Shown here: positions 26,664 through 38,600 of the stretch, in pieces
How positions within the stretch are numbered: the stretch's first letter is position 1
Layout of the letters: the number at the start of each line of letters is the position of its first letter
Assembly (NCBI GenBank): GCA_007922195.1
Contig: ML681964.1
Location: forward strand, 4,703,858 to 4,767,857
Direction of reading: 5' to 3'
DNA: 64,000 nucleotides
Origin: Podocnemis expansa
Taxonomy: Eukaryota; Chordata; Testudines; Podocnemididae
Notes under the pieces: model-generated
Database searches by the model: none
What the model was told of the DNA's origin: nothing
Seen by the model: the letters and a program-made list of their open reading frames with translations, nothing else
Translations under genes and position numbers: made by a program

Positions 26664-29600
26664 TGGCATGGCTGGGTACCCAGGCACACCTCCAGGAAGA
26701 GCCAATCTGGGCAATTTCTTTCCATGGCATGCCTGGGAAGTGCTTCCACTTCAGCCATGACCACTGCTGAATTTTCAGGCAGCTGCCACATTTTTTCAGC
26801 AGAGAGGGCCGCCAGCAGCAGCTGAGGGTTGGGAAGGAAGGACCAGCACAGGGATCAGCAAAGGTTGCTGACCCCTGGCTTACAGGAAGGTAGTAGTAGA
26901 TGACAATGATGATAATTATGTTGAAAAAGCCAAAATTTCCCATTCAGAAGCACTAAATGCTGCTGAAACTCTTGCACAGTATATGGAGGAGCAAGATGAG
27001 GAGAATATCCAAGTTTTACACCTGTGCGGGATGATTGATTTTGTGAAGAAAAGAAAGCCAAGCACAGGAAAAAGCAGAAAATAACAGCATACTTCATGAA
27101 ACCTCCATCCCAGCAAGATGAATCTGCAGACTGCATAAACTTTTATATAAGCATGCTTCTTGGATTATGAACTCTGTGGAATCATGTACGCATGTAATAT
27201 GTCATCTATAGTACTCCTGTATGGTAAATATTCAAAATGGATTTCAATCTTATTCATTAGTATTTTCGTGCATTGATACATACAGTACTGTATGTATTTT
27301 CATCATTGTTTTCACGGCTAAATAGATATAAATTCTTAAATTTATTCAAATAATTTATTATGTTTTGGTGATTTGTGTGTTTTTTGCATATTTTGTATTT
27401 TAAAAATCAGATCATGAATTAAAATTTATCTTTTTAATTTTGCTAAACAAAATCAAGTTTTGGTAGCCGGGTAGCCCATATTAGGGTATGCCAACTGCAC
27501 TGTGTATGGATTTATTTAAAAAATACTGTACTGTATTGTATTTTAGGACATTTCACCATGGTTCCATTTTAAAACCAGTCCGTTTTACACACAGTCGAGG
27601 CAGCTTGTCTCCTGACATCCACGCGTTAACCAATCTATGCTTTATATTCGTCTTGAATGTTTGTATTAAATGTCATAAAAATTGCAGCTTTGAATATAGA
27701 TAGTGCAGTCTCAGGTACATAGAAGAAGAGGCATGGCTAGGTGTGGTATAGAATAGATATGTATTTCCCAGCCTGTGGTCTCCAGGGGCTTTTAAAGCAG
27801 CCTGTGCCCTCCTTCTGGCTGCAAAAGGGAGCTGCTGCCTGAGGACCCAGGTGGAGTGTGTTGTCACAGGGCTTCAGGGCTGTGCAGGTTCCCTGGGGCA
27901 GTCAGGGGTATGGGACATCAGTGCTTCCCTCCCCCTGTGTAGTAGAGAATATAGGGAAGTGCTCCCCTGGGTCCCAGGAGAGTTGGGTCTCTGCTGGAGC
28001 CAGAGTGAGGGGGAAAACTGATCTCCTGTACCCCTGGCTGCAAAAGGGAGCAACTGCATAGGGACCCAGGTGGAGTGCATGGGAATACCGATCATATGTA
28101 GTTTCCCTCCTTCAGCCAAGTAAATAAGATCAGTGTAGAACTCCTTATGTTTGGCTGCAGTGGCCGGGGAGGGGAGAAGAAGGCCTGCTGGTGGAAAATG
28201 GTGGCCCCTCAGGGTTGTAAAAATGATGCTTGTTGCCCTCAAGTCAAAAAGGTTGGGAACCACTGGCATAGCTGACATACCAATCTCTACTAAATGTTTA
28301 AACATATTGTGCCAAGTCCTGCTCTGTTATACCAATCCAAATAGTTACACTGTTGTAAATCTCCACTAACTGAAGGTCAGTTTGTTGTCTTATTTGTACA
28401 GTCTGGGCAGATGTGCTGCAGTAAATATTAAAACTTTAATATATTTATGTTTATGAGGAAAACAGTTGTCAAATTAAGTATTTTGTACTATAAAATGTTT
28501 TCAGTAATGTAAATAATGGTATAGACTAAATTTGCAGAAGAAGGATGTAATGCTTTTTTATTCACCTTTATCTTTAGACAAGGTCAATGTGGTTAAGTTG
28601 GCTGTTGTTTTTTTTTTTTTTATTTTTTTTTATTTTTAAATTTGTACTTGTTTCATTTTTCAGGCTCAGAAAGCTATTCCTCTGGACTTATCAGATAGTT
28701 CAGTTATCTTCTTGCCTGTCTCTTGTTTTTTTGAAATAACAAATCTGTCTGTGTCTGTCCAGCCCATGAAAACCTGCATAGTACTTACATGAGCAGGCTG
28801 TTTTATGGAGTGCCAATATCCTAAAATTCATTTCATTTCCAAACGAATTTGCTTATGTGAAGTGGAATTCAAGCATAAAATTCAGGTTCATGGCCTCAGA
28901 TTTTTTAAATTCTGTAAAGGGACACTGTCAACCTGAATATTGTAAACTCATTTTTTTCCAGATTGAGCATTCTTGCATCAAATATTCGAGAATTCTTTTA
29001 AAAAAACTTATATGCAGGTTTTTCCACTCCTTTCATTCATGTTTATAAGAGTCTTTTCAACAATCATGAAACTTAATGAATGGGGAAAAATGCAACTTAA
29101 AGTCCACCCAAAGTCTGTCAAATACACAGTGTAAATCAGATAGGAAAAATAGAGAAAAACTGTTGGTTTTTTGTCAACTGTTCAGTTATATTTATCTTCA
29201 TCATAGCAGGTACCAAGTTACAAGAATAAATGAGATTTCTTCCCTTCAAGTCTGTGGTGTCCTTTTTATAAGTTGCATGAGCTTTTGTGGGAGAAAAATC
29301 CCACTTTGTCAAATGCTTCAAAGATGGGTGAACTTCATCTTTTCTTCACAAAAGCTCATGCGAAAAATAAATGTTAGTCTTAAAGTGCCACACGACCCCT
29401 TGTTTGTTTGTTTTTTTTGCTGGACTAGACTAACACAGCTGTCCTTTTGGAAACTTTTTATAAGTGCCGGCTACATTTTTCTGGAGAGTCCTCTCTCTCA
29501 TGCAGTTCTGAAGTTACTTAATGTGTTAAAATGTGAGAAGAAAATAAATGGAGCATCTTTTTCCTGGAACTTTTCAGTAAATGTTTCTAATCGTTCTTTT

Positions 29601-32600
29601 AATAAAACATTTTCTTATCTCCTGTGCAACTATATTTCACTTTATGTAATGAGAAGCCTGGTTATCTATCATCTTTTCATAATAGTTTGGGATAGAAGTT
29701 GTACCCTTTTAAGTTTTTGCAAATGTAAATTGCTTAAAATTGAAACATTGTGGTACGAGATTAAAAGTTAAAAAGCAAACTGAAACAAGAACGAAGAACT
29801 TTTTATTCATACTTAATTTTACTTTTCAGATGTGTGTGTTCTGAACCCCAGAACCCCAGCAATGAAACGTTACAGATGTGGCTGAACACTGGTACTTCCA
29901 TAGATAATGTATCATGGACTAACCTCACGGTTTCTGTGAGTACCTTGAAAGGTTACAACACTGTTTAACAGACTGTCACTTATTTTTCATGTTGTTTCAT
30001 CCCCCAGTTGAATGTAGATCAGCTTCTTTAGAATTCTTTATATATAGAACACTTTTTTAGAGCACTTGGAGAGAACAGAAAAGATGAAAGGATATTTCTC
30101 CCCTTTTGAGTAGGCTAATGCCTGCTTTTAGTTTTGTGGTCTAGGCCAGGGGTGGCCAAACTAATGGAACTCAAGAGCCACACAAGTTGATTATTAAACC
30201 TTCGAGAGCCGCACTGAGGCATATAGCCTTATACTTTGACCTACTGAATTGATTGGCTGACGTTCTTCCGTGAGCCACACTTTTTCATTCAAGAGCCACA
30301 TGCAGCTCCGGAGTCGAAGTTTGGCCGTGCCTGGTCTAGGCTAATGATTCTGAATTTCACCATAAGATTTTGATTTAAATCTTATAATATTGTCTGTGCC
30401 CTCTTCTGTGTTGGCAGGTAGGGCCAAGTTCTTTCAGTGGCTTAGAAATTTTTTTGGAATTAATTGGTAATTGTTTGCTATATTACTGTAGTGTTATAGG
30501 AACATTCATTTTTAGAAAGCTATGGTGCCTCAGTTCAGCAAAAGATGTGCATAAGACTCATTAACTCGAACAGATTTAAGTAAATGTATAAAGCTAAGCA
30601 TGTACTTTAATGTTTTGTTTAAATTAGGGCTTGAAACTTGTATACAGTGTGTTTGATTATCATTTTTTTGGTTCTGGAGTGAAGGAGAAGTCAAGATGAA
30701 TCTTCAGCTGTAGTACCCTGTGCTAGAACCAAAATCAAATACAAACTTAAAAAAAAGGGGGAGAGGGGGAGGGGAATACATAGGAATTGTCCAATGTCCT
30801 GAAAGGTGGTATCCTCATAGTCTGTTTTTCTACTACATAACCAGTTCTGAAGTTTCTGTCATGATCTTCTCCAGATACCTGTGGTCTTTAATAGAAACAA
30901 TATTAACAACTTAGGATTTAATTCCAAACTTTCCAACTTTAGGAGCACACACTGAAAGTATTCAGTAGGTGCTCCTTTATGTCCTTTAAGTCTTGGGGTA
31001 ATTAGTCCATACAGAAATTATTAATGTAGATTTCATGCTTTAGAAAATAAAAATTTAAATTCAGTATGTTTGTAGTGTCACCCCCCCCCATGTTTACCTT
31101 GGAGCAATATTCCCAGTAAGCCATATGGGCACACGCCCCCCCGTGCGCTCACCTGTGCTAGCAACACTGCCAGCCGCCCACAGCTGGCAGCCCCAGCCCC
31201 TATCTGGCAAGGAGCTGCATCAGGCTGGGAGACTTTAAATCTCCTGCCCTGAGCATGCAGCGTGACCAGATAGCAGCCCTCTGGCAGCCAGCTAAGAGGG
31301 AAGGGGGGGCCCTGGGGTAGGTTGGACTTGGGCATGGGCAGCCAGTGGGGAAAGGGGGTTAGGGAAGGAGTTGGGTGGACTCGGAGGAGCGGGGAAGCTG
31401 GCGGAAGGGGGTTAAGGGGACTCAGAGGAGCCAGGGAAGCCGGCGGGAGGGGATTAAGGGGGCTTGAAGGAGCGGGGAAGCCAGAGGCAGAGCGGGGGGA
31501 GTAGGGAAGGGGTTCCCATCAGGATGGAAATGGCATCAGATGGATAACCCCTGAAAAGCCAGGGGACCAATATTTCTACTAGGTATGTGAAGAGCAAAGG
31601 CAGCTTCCAGAAGGATTTTTTCACAGTGGTTCTAATTGTGTATGAGGCCTGCATAGCTGCTACCCTCCTCTTCTTATACCATCCCAGCAACTTTATCCAA
31701 TATTTAGCCATTCCCCCCGTTGATGTTTCACTTCCCCCTGAGGCATCATGCAAAATTATTTGCCAGAGGGATGATGTTTTAAAGTGTGTGGTTAGGTGTC
31801 TGGTTTTCAAGACATTTTTTCACATTTCGGCTTTTTAGTAGCTGGAAGGGATATGAAACCACCTCTAGCTGTTGGAGTCAGGAGTAAAGTGCCCTCCTCC
31901 CCCAAGTTATCCTACAACTGCATGGGTCTCATTATTTTCCTGTGAAGTGGCTGGTATCGGCTGCCATTAGATTCAGGAGTTTGGGCAAGAGGGGCCTATT
32001 GGTTTGATCCATCAGGGCTGCTCCTATTTTATTTAAAAAAATGTCTGGTTATGAGTAGTCAGTTTCCGCACAGGTTGGTCAGTTACACATCAGTTTCCCC
32101 CAGGAGGCAATGTTTCTGTCTGCTGTGTCCACTGTGGGAGACAGGCCATATTACCAAAAGATAATCTGTGCAGTTCTATGATAGTAACACAAGGGTTTCA
32201 GGTGAAATCAAAGCACTGTTTTGCAGAGCACAGGCCCCTTCCCTCCCACCAAACACACTGAGATAATGGGTCCCCCTGTGCTAAATGCTACCCCTAGCTG
32301 AGAATGAGAGCCCCTGCCAGGTTCTGCACCGACTCCCCCTTGCCTGAGATCCAAGGCACCTGTTGTGCCAGGAGCTGCATGAACTAACAGTCCCTGCCCC
32401 TAAAAGCTGATAGTCCATAAATAAGAGTTTGGACAAGCTGAATTTTTAAGCAACCTAAATTTGGAGCCAATTTTGAGCTGTTGTTTGACAAGTTATGATG
32501 CTCTTCCCAGAAACATCTCCAACTTCTACCAGAGAGACAATGACCACAATTTTAAAAATTACATTGAGGTCATTGTCGCTGAGTGAACTGAGCATGGGTC

Positions 32601-35600
32601 TAGGAGCCAAGACTCCCAGGCTCTAGGCCCAACTTTGGGAGGGGAGTAGAATGCAGTGAGATGGGGGAAGAACCTGGGAGTCAGGGATTTCTGTTTCTGT
32701 CATATGCATTGATAAATTTCCTATAGAATTCTGTCTCCCAATCTTATTGATGACTGATCAGGTTTTTGCGGTGGTCTGGTGGGAGCAATGTTCCCTTTAA
32801 GCTGATGATGCAACTAAGCAAGTTATGGGGAGGGGGCAGCAGGGAATTTGCTCAGCTGCATCCATAAGTTGCTTAGCTACATCATCAGCTTAGAGCAGTG
32901 GTTCCCAACCTTTTTAAGGTTGGGGATCCCTTTTTGATTTGAAAATTTTGCAGCACCCCTGGCTACAGGTGGGGGTGCCTTTGTGCTGCCACTGGAAGAA
33001 TCTGGCCCCCATGCTAGCAGAATCTGGCCTGCGCTGCTCTGGTAGAGCTGCCAGCACCAGCCGGCAAGTGGAGCTGTTGCAGCCATGGGCCCTGCCCCTG
33101 CCAGTGAGCGGAGATGCTGTGGCCATGGTCCTGGAGAGTGGGGCTGCCAGGGTCATCACCCCTGCTGGGGAGCACAGCTGTTGCGGCCAGCCAGCCCACC
33201 CCTGCAGGGGAGCAAAGCTGAGCTGCCAGGCAGTGAGCAGCAGCACTGCCACAATGGCCCCCAGCCAGCCCCTGCAGGGGAGTGAGCTGAGCTGAGCTGC
33301 TGCCGGCATTGGCAACCTGCAGCACCATCCCCTCTCCCCCCACTGGGATCCAGTCCTGGCAGGGAGTATCAGGGCCGCAGTAGGGAACCACTGGCTTAGA
33401 GGGAACATTGCAAAAGAGGTGTTGAACAAAGAGTTACAGTAGATGAGCATGACCTGAATAAAGGAGGAACTGTGCTTGAATTCAACTGAGGAAAAAATAA
33501 ATTACAAAAAATTAAATTAGGGAAAAATATTAAGATTTTTATAATGGTATGATGTCACAAGTACAAATATTTATTTTAGCCCATTAGTTACAGTATGGAA
33601 CTGGTAGAAACCTGCAACAGAAGGGAAAAGAAACAAAGTAGCTGCCTTAGAAAAATTCTGATTAGGAGTGAGCAATGGAGAAAAGGAGATAAGAAAGAGA
33701 GAAAGGGAAAAAGAGTTGAAGGGAGGGAAGCTGAGAAACAATTTAATTTCACTATTGAAAAATCTAACTTATTTCTGTGGGTGGATAGAAGGACGCCACA
33801 GTGCTGCACTGATGTTCCAAAATGGGAGCAATCTCACAGAAGTGAGTGCAAGGTATTTAGTAGGAAACATAGATGTCAATGATGTGAATACTCCCAAATG
33901 TAATCTAGTGAATTAAAAAGTAATATTATTTCTTCTAATAAAAATACACTTCATCATTAAAATATGTCATGCTATAGCCTCTTAAAATTTTAAAGATAGA
34001 ACTCTAAATGGAGGAGAATCTACTAACAGGGAAAATACAAGACATGGAATAAAGAGATGGGAAAAATGAGGCACCATTAAAATAAGAGCTCATTTTTTTG
34101 TCATTGTTCACTTAAAAGTTGATGTTGCATGTCACTTGACTGATCTTGGGCACTCACCCCTCCCCTGGCATCTTGATTGTGTTTAGAAGAATAAGTCAGA
34201 TATAAAGCGACTGTGTACAGTAGAATACTTTATTGTAGGTATCTTCCCCTTCTTGTGCCAAAAAGGCTCTTGGTATCTTGAAAGCTCAAGTTTAGAGCCA
34301 AGACTGTTTTAGACACACACAAAATTGAGTTGTTGGAAATTTCAACCTGACCTTTTTTCTTTGAATGCAAAATTTATTTTCCTTTTTTCAACAAGCCTTT
34401 TTCTTTGAATGCAAATTTATTTTGGGGGAAGCCACAAGTTATGATTCTATTTAGATTGACTTTTATTTTAAAGAGCATAACTTGTTTTTTGTTTGGTTTT
34501 TATTTGCAGGAATGCAAAAAGTTTCATGGTGTGTTCCTTGGAACAGCTTGTGGTGGTCATGGCCCATATATTCCAGATGTTCTGTTTTGGTCTGTGATAT
34601 TATTCTTTACGACGTTTTTCCTCTCCTCTTTTCTCAAGCAGTTTAAGACCAAACGTTATTTCCCTACTAAGGTAACTAGGGTACCATGCATTTTTGTTTT
34701 GAAATTAGTCTTTTTTTCTTATATATGATATTGTGATTCACCATACTTTCACTTTTACTTATGTGTTTTCAAAGTCTCAGCATATAGTTTTGCACGTACA
34801 GTATTAGTTTGCTGAGATCGTTTTCCTGGCAAGAGCAGAAAGAGATAAGAGAGAATGCTATACATTTTGGAATTAAAACTAAAAATGTAGCCAGAGGGTT
34901 CTGGAAACTGTTAAGTTCTTGAAATGATAACTGAACTGTCAATTTCTTAAATTCTTTTCAGTGTGAGGTTAGCCAATAGCACTGTGTTGGCTGCCTTGTA
35001 CTACAAGTCTGTTATAGGGGACTCCACCTTTGGGGCAGCCTCTATGCTGTTTCGCAAGCTGAAAACATCATTACTATTTGTGCAAATATCTTGCAGAAAA
35101 GCAACATGATTTTGTTTCATAGTGAAATCACACCTTGTCATACATACAGTGCAGCTATATTAGTATCATAGTGTTCAGGATGGGATTGGAAGCTAAGCAC
35201 TGAAATGAGACTCCTGTTCTGGAATAGCTATTATATTTTATATTTTGAGGTGGAGGAACATGCATCTTGTTGGAGCAAGGGACTTGTTTCTAAGATCTGG
35301 TCCTTCTTCTAAGGCTAATGGAACCCAAGTACTTCAAAAGGCCTTTAAAGGAATTTGTTTTCTCCAAAAGATCATTTCTTCGAGGGTAGGATTTTAGATA
35401 ATATTTTATCTCCATTAATAGAGGGGACAATTAGATGATACAGTTATGGTCACAAATCACTTTAATTTACAAGGTAAGAATGAGAGAAGGCGGATAGAAT
35501 GCCAGTGATGGAAGTCTTGGGATAAATCTGATCTGTTTATCATTTTAAAAAAAAAAAACCTGAACTAATTAAAAATTGCAAAAATTATCTTTTTTCATAG

Positions 35601-38600
35601 GCGTGAAATATAGCAATGAAAATAGTTTGTATATTAAGAACCTTTTTTTCCCCCCATCTAGGTGCGCTCTACAATCAGTGACTTTGCTGTGTTTCTTACC
35701 ATACTGATTATGGTTTTAATCGACTGGCTTGTTGGAGTTCCTTCTCCTAAACTTCATGTTCCTGAGAAATTCGAAGTAAGAAACAAAACCATGTCCATTT
35801 AAAAAGATTTAAGTAATCTGCAATTTCATGGGTAGTTGAAGGGAGGAAACATGACCAAATTGACATTAAATATGGAAAAAGAATCATAGAAACTGGAAGG
35901 AACCATGAGAGGTCATCAAGTCCAGTCCCGTGTGCTCATGGCATGACCAAGTACCCTTGTAAGCCATCCCTGACATGGTTTAACCCCCTCTTAAAAACCT
36001 CCAGTGAAGGAGATTCTGCAACTTGCGTAGGCAACATATTCCAATGGTTAATCACCCTGACAGTTGGGAATTTTTTTTCCTATGTCCAACCTAAACCTCC
36101 CTGGCCATAATTTAAGCCTATTATTTCTTGTCCTGTCATTGATGGTTAAGAAGAACAATTTTTCTCCCTCTTCCCTAGTAAGTCTTTTAGATACTTGAAA
36201 ACTTTATAATTTCTCCTCTGTCTTGTCTTTTCCAGACTAAACTAATTCAGCTCTTTCAATCTTCCTCATAAGTCAAATGTTCCAAACCTTTAATCATTCG
36301 TGTTGCTTTTCTATGGACTTCTTCCAATTTGTCTACATCTTTCCTGAAATGAGGTACCCAGAACTGGACACACTATTTCATTTGGGGCCTAATCAGCACA
36401 GAGCAGAGCGGAAGAATTACTTCTTGTATCTTTCTTACAATACTCCAGTTAATGCATCCCAGAATGGTGGTTGCTTTTTTTTTTTTTTTCTTCTTCTCAG
36501 TATTACACTGTTGACTTATATTTAGCTTGTGGTCCACTACGACACCCAGCTACCTTTCTGCAGTACTCTTTCCTAGGCTATCATTGCCCGTTTTGTATGT
36601 GTCCAGTGGGTTGTTGAACCCTAAGTGGAGTACTTGGCACTATTTATTGAATTTCATTCTGTTTACCTCAGACCATTTCACCAGTTTGTCCAAATCTTTT
36701 TGAATTGTGATCCTATTTTCCAAAGCACATGCAACCCTTCCCAGGTTGGCATCATCCACAAACCTTGTAAGTGCCATCATCTAAGTCATAGATGAAATTT
36801 TTGAACAAAACTGCACCCACAACCTATCCCTGCAGTAACCTGCTCATGATACCCTTTCAACATGACTGTGAATCTTTCATAACTATTCTCTGACTCTCTC
36901 TCTCTGCTCTCAAAACAACCAGTTTTGCACCTATCTTATTGTAGCTCCATCCAGGTTGTACTTCCCTAGTTTGTTAATGAGAAGGTGATGTGAAACCACA
37001 TCAAAAGCCTTACTAAAGTCTAGATATACTACATCTACCAATTCCCCATATCTGCAAGGGTTGTTACCCTGTCATAGACAGCTATCAGGTTGGTTTGACA
37101 TGATTTGTTCTTGACAAATCCATAATGACTGTCACTTAACATCTTATTCTTTTCGAGATGTTGGTTGATGAATTCCTTAATTATTTGTTTCATTATTTTT
37201 CCTGGTACAGAGGTTAAACTGACTAATCTCTAATTTCCTAGGTTGTTCTTATTTCCATTTTTATAGATCGGCGCCAATGTTCCCTCTAAGAGGGGCTGGC
37301 AGCTGAGCAACTCATTGCTTGCCGTGCTGCACCCCACCCCCCCACGGGCTTGCTGTGCTGCTCCTCCACCCCACCCTGCAGGCCCGCTCCTGGCTGCCCT
37401 CCCGCTCCCGGCGGCCCGCCGTGAGCCCACTCCCAGCTGCCCTCCGCGCGCCTGCCCCCGCATGCCCACTCCTGGCTGCTCCCCCACTCCCAGCGGCCTC
37501 CCCCCACTCCCAGTGGGGCCCCCCCCACCATTGCGGGCCCGCTCCCAGCGGCCCCCCTGGAAGCCTGCTGCCCGGCCGCCCCCACAAACTTAGCTTGTGG
37601 CTGGAGCCAGAGAAGCTCTATGGAGCATGCTCAGATTTTCTGGGCATGCTCCGTTAGAGCTTCTCTGGACATGGGTTTTGAAAACTCCTTTCTCCACAGG
37701 AGCTCTATGGAGGGACTCTGGCTGCCGGCCATGCGCTGCTGGCAGCCTTCTCTGCTCTGGCGGCTGTGGTGGGCTGCGCTGCAGCGTGCCAGCACAGCTT
37801 AGAGGGAACATTGATTCGGCGCTATATTTGCTCTTTTCCAGCCCTCTGGGACCTCTCTAGTCTTTGGTTCTTCAAAGATAATAGCCAATGGCTCAGGTAT
37901 CTCCTGAGTCAGCTCCTTGAGTATTCTAGGTCGCATATCATCAGTCCCTGGTGACTTGAAGACATCTAACTTGTCTAAGTAATTTTAACGTGTTCTTTCC
38001 CTATTTTAGCTTCTGATCCTATTCCATTTTTACTGCTTTTCCTACATCAGGCATCTAGTTGCCTCCAGCCTTCTTGATGAAGACTGAAACAAATCACTTA
38101 GTTTCTCTGCCATTTCCACATTTTCCTTTGTTTTCCTTTCTTTATTAAATAATGAACTTATGCTATCCTTGGTCTTTCTCTTGTTTCTAATATGACATTT
38201 TTTTTTAAAAATCCTTTATACTTTCAGCTAGTTTGATCTTGGTTTGTGCCTTGGCTTTTCCAATTTTTTCCATATGTAATTGTGTTGTTTGTTTGTAGCC
38301 ATCCTTTGTGATTTGACCTACTTTTCACTTTTTGTAGGACCCTTTCTTTATTTTTAGATGATTGAAAATCTCCTGGTTATGCCAGGGTGGTTTATTGCCA
38401 TACATTCTCCTTCCTACATAATAGAATAGTTTGCTCCTGTGCCCTTAATAATGTGTCTCTGAAAAACTGCCAACTGCCTTCAATTGTTTTTCCTCTTAGA
38501 CACGCTTCCCATGGGATCCTACCTACCATTTCCCGTAGCGTGCTGAAGTTTGCCTTCTATAAATCCATCATCATTATTTTTGTATTCTCTCTCCTAGCAT

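Larger units (their letters stand above)
24461..27640 (+). mobile_element. pogo/Tigger (JRK-like) DNA transposon, decayed
   Basis: This is a Tc1/mariner-superfamily element whose plus strand carries transposase remnants in several frames. The edges are estimated from inverted segments containing 'gttaacgcgtg' near 24508 and 'cacgcgttaac' near 27621; the true TA-flanked ends were not fixed. A three-fold 40-50 bp tandem repeat (agatattttag units) lies at 24735-24850, before the coding part. Confidence 0.72.
24304..29829 (+). other. SLC4A7: SLC4A7 intron, 5.5 kb, holding the Tigger relic
   Basis: Its contents are a decayed pogo/Tigger transposon (about 24461-27640) with an inserted hAT element (26329-26877), another hAT-like element (about 27739-28265), a T-rich tract near 28602-28645 and a palindromic repeat (29230-29455). 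The rest is featureless. Confidence 0.85.
29936..34509 (+). other. SLC4A7: SLC4A7 intron, 4.6 kb, repeat-rich
   Basis: It contains a hAT element (30147-30333), a GC-rich block with a minisatellite (31080-31510), an old interspersed repeat (32230-32420), a short repeat with two inverted 'gggagtc/gactccc' parts (32585-32690) and a nested pair of inverted-repeat transposons (32786-33410). No exon recognised. Confidence 0.83.

Noticed and set aside
26246..26791. 181-codon minus-strand frame
   Set aside because: Spans the edge of the hAT insertion and a poly-T run translated as poly-Lys; not a gene.
32914..33450. 178-codon minus-strand open frame and overlapping frames
   Set aside because: They lie inside a GC-rich non-autonomous hAT element with duplicated target site; frames in both strands are a composition effect.
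37286..37657. Glycine- or proline-rich frames on both strands
   Set aside because: Produced by the GC-rich insertion in the CR1; no conserved motif.
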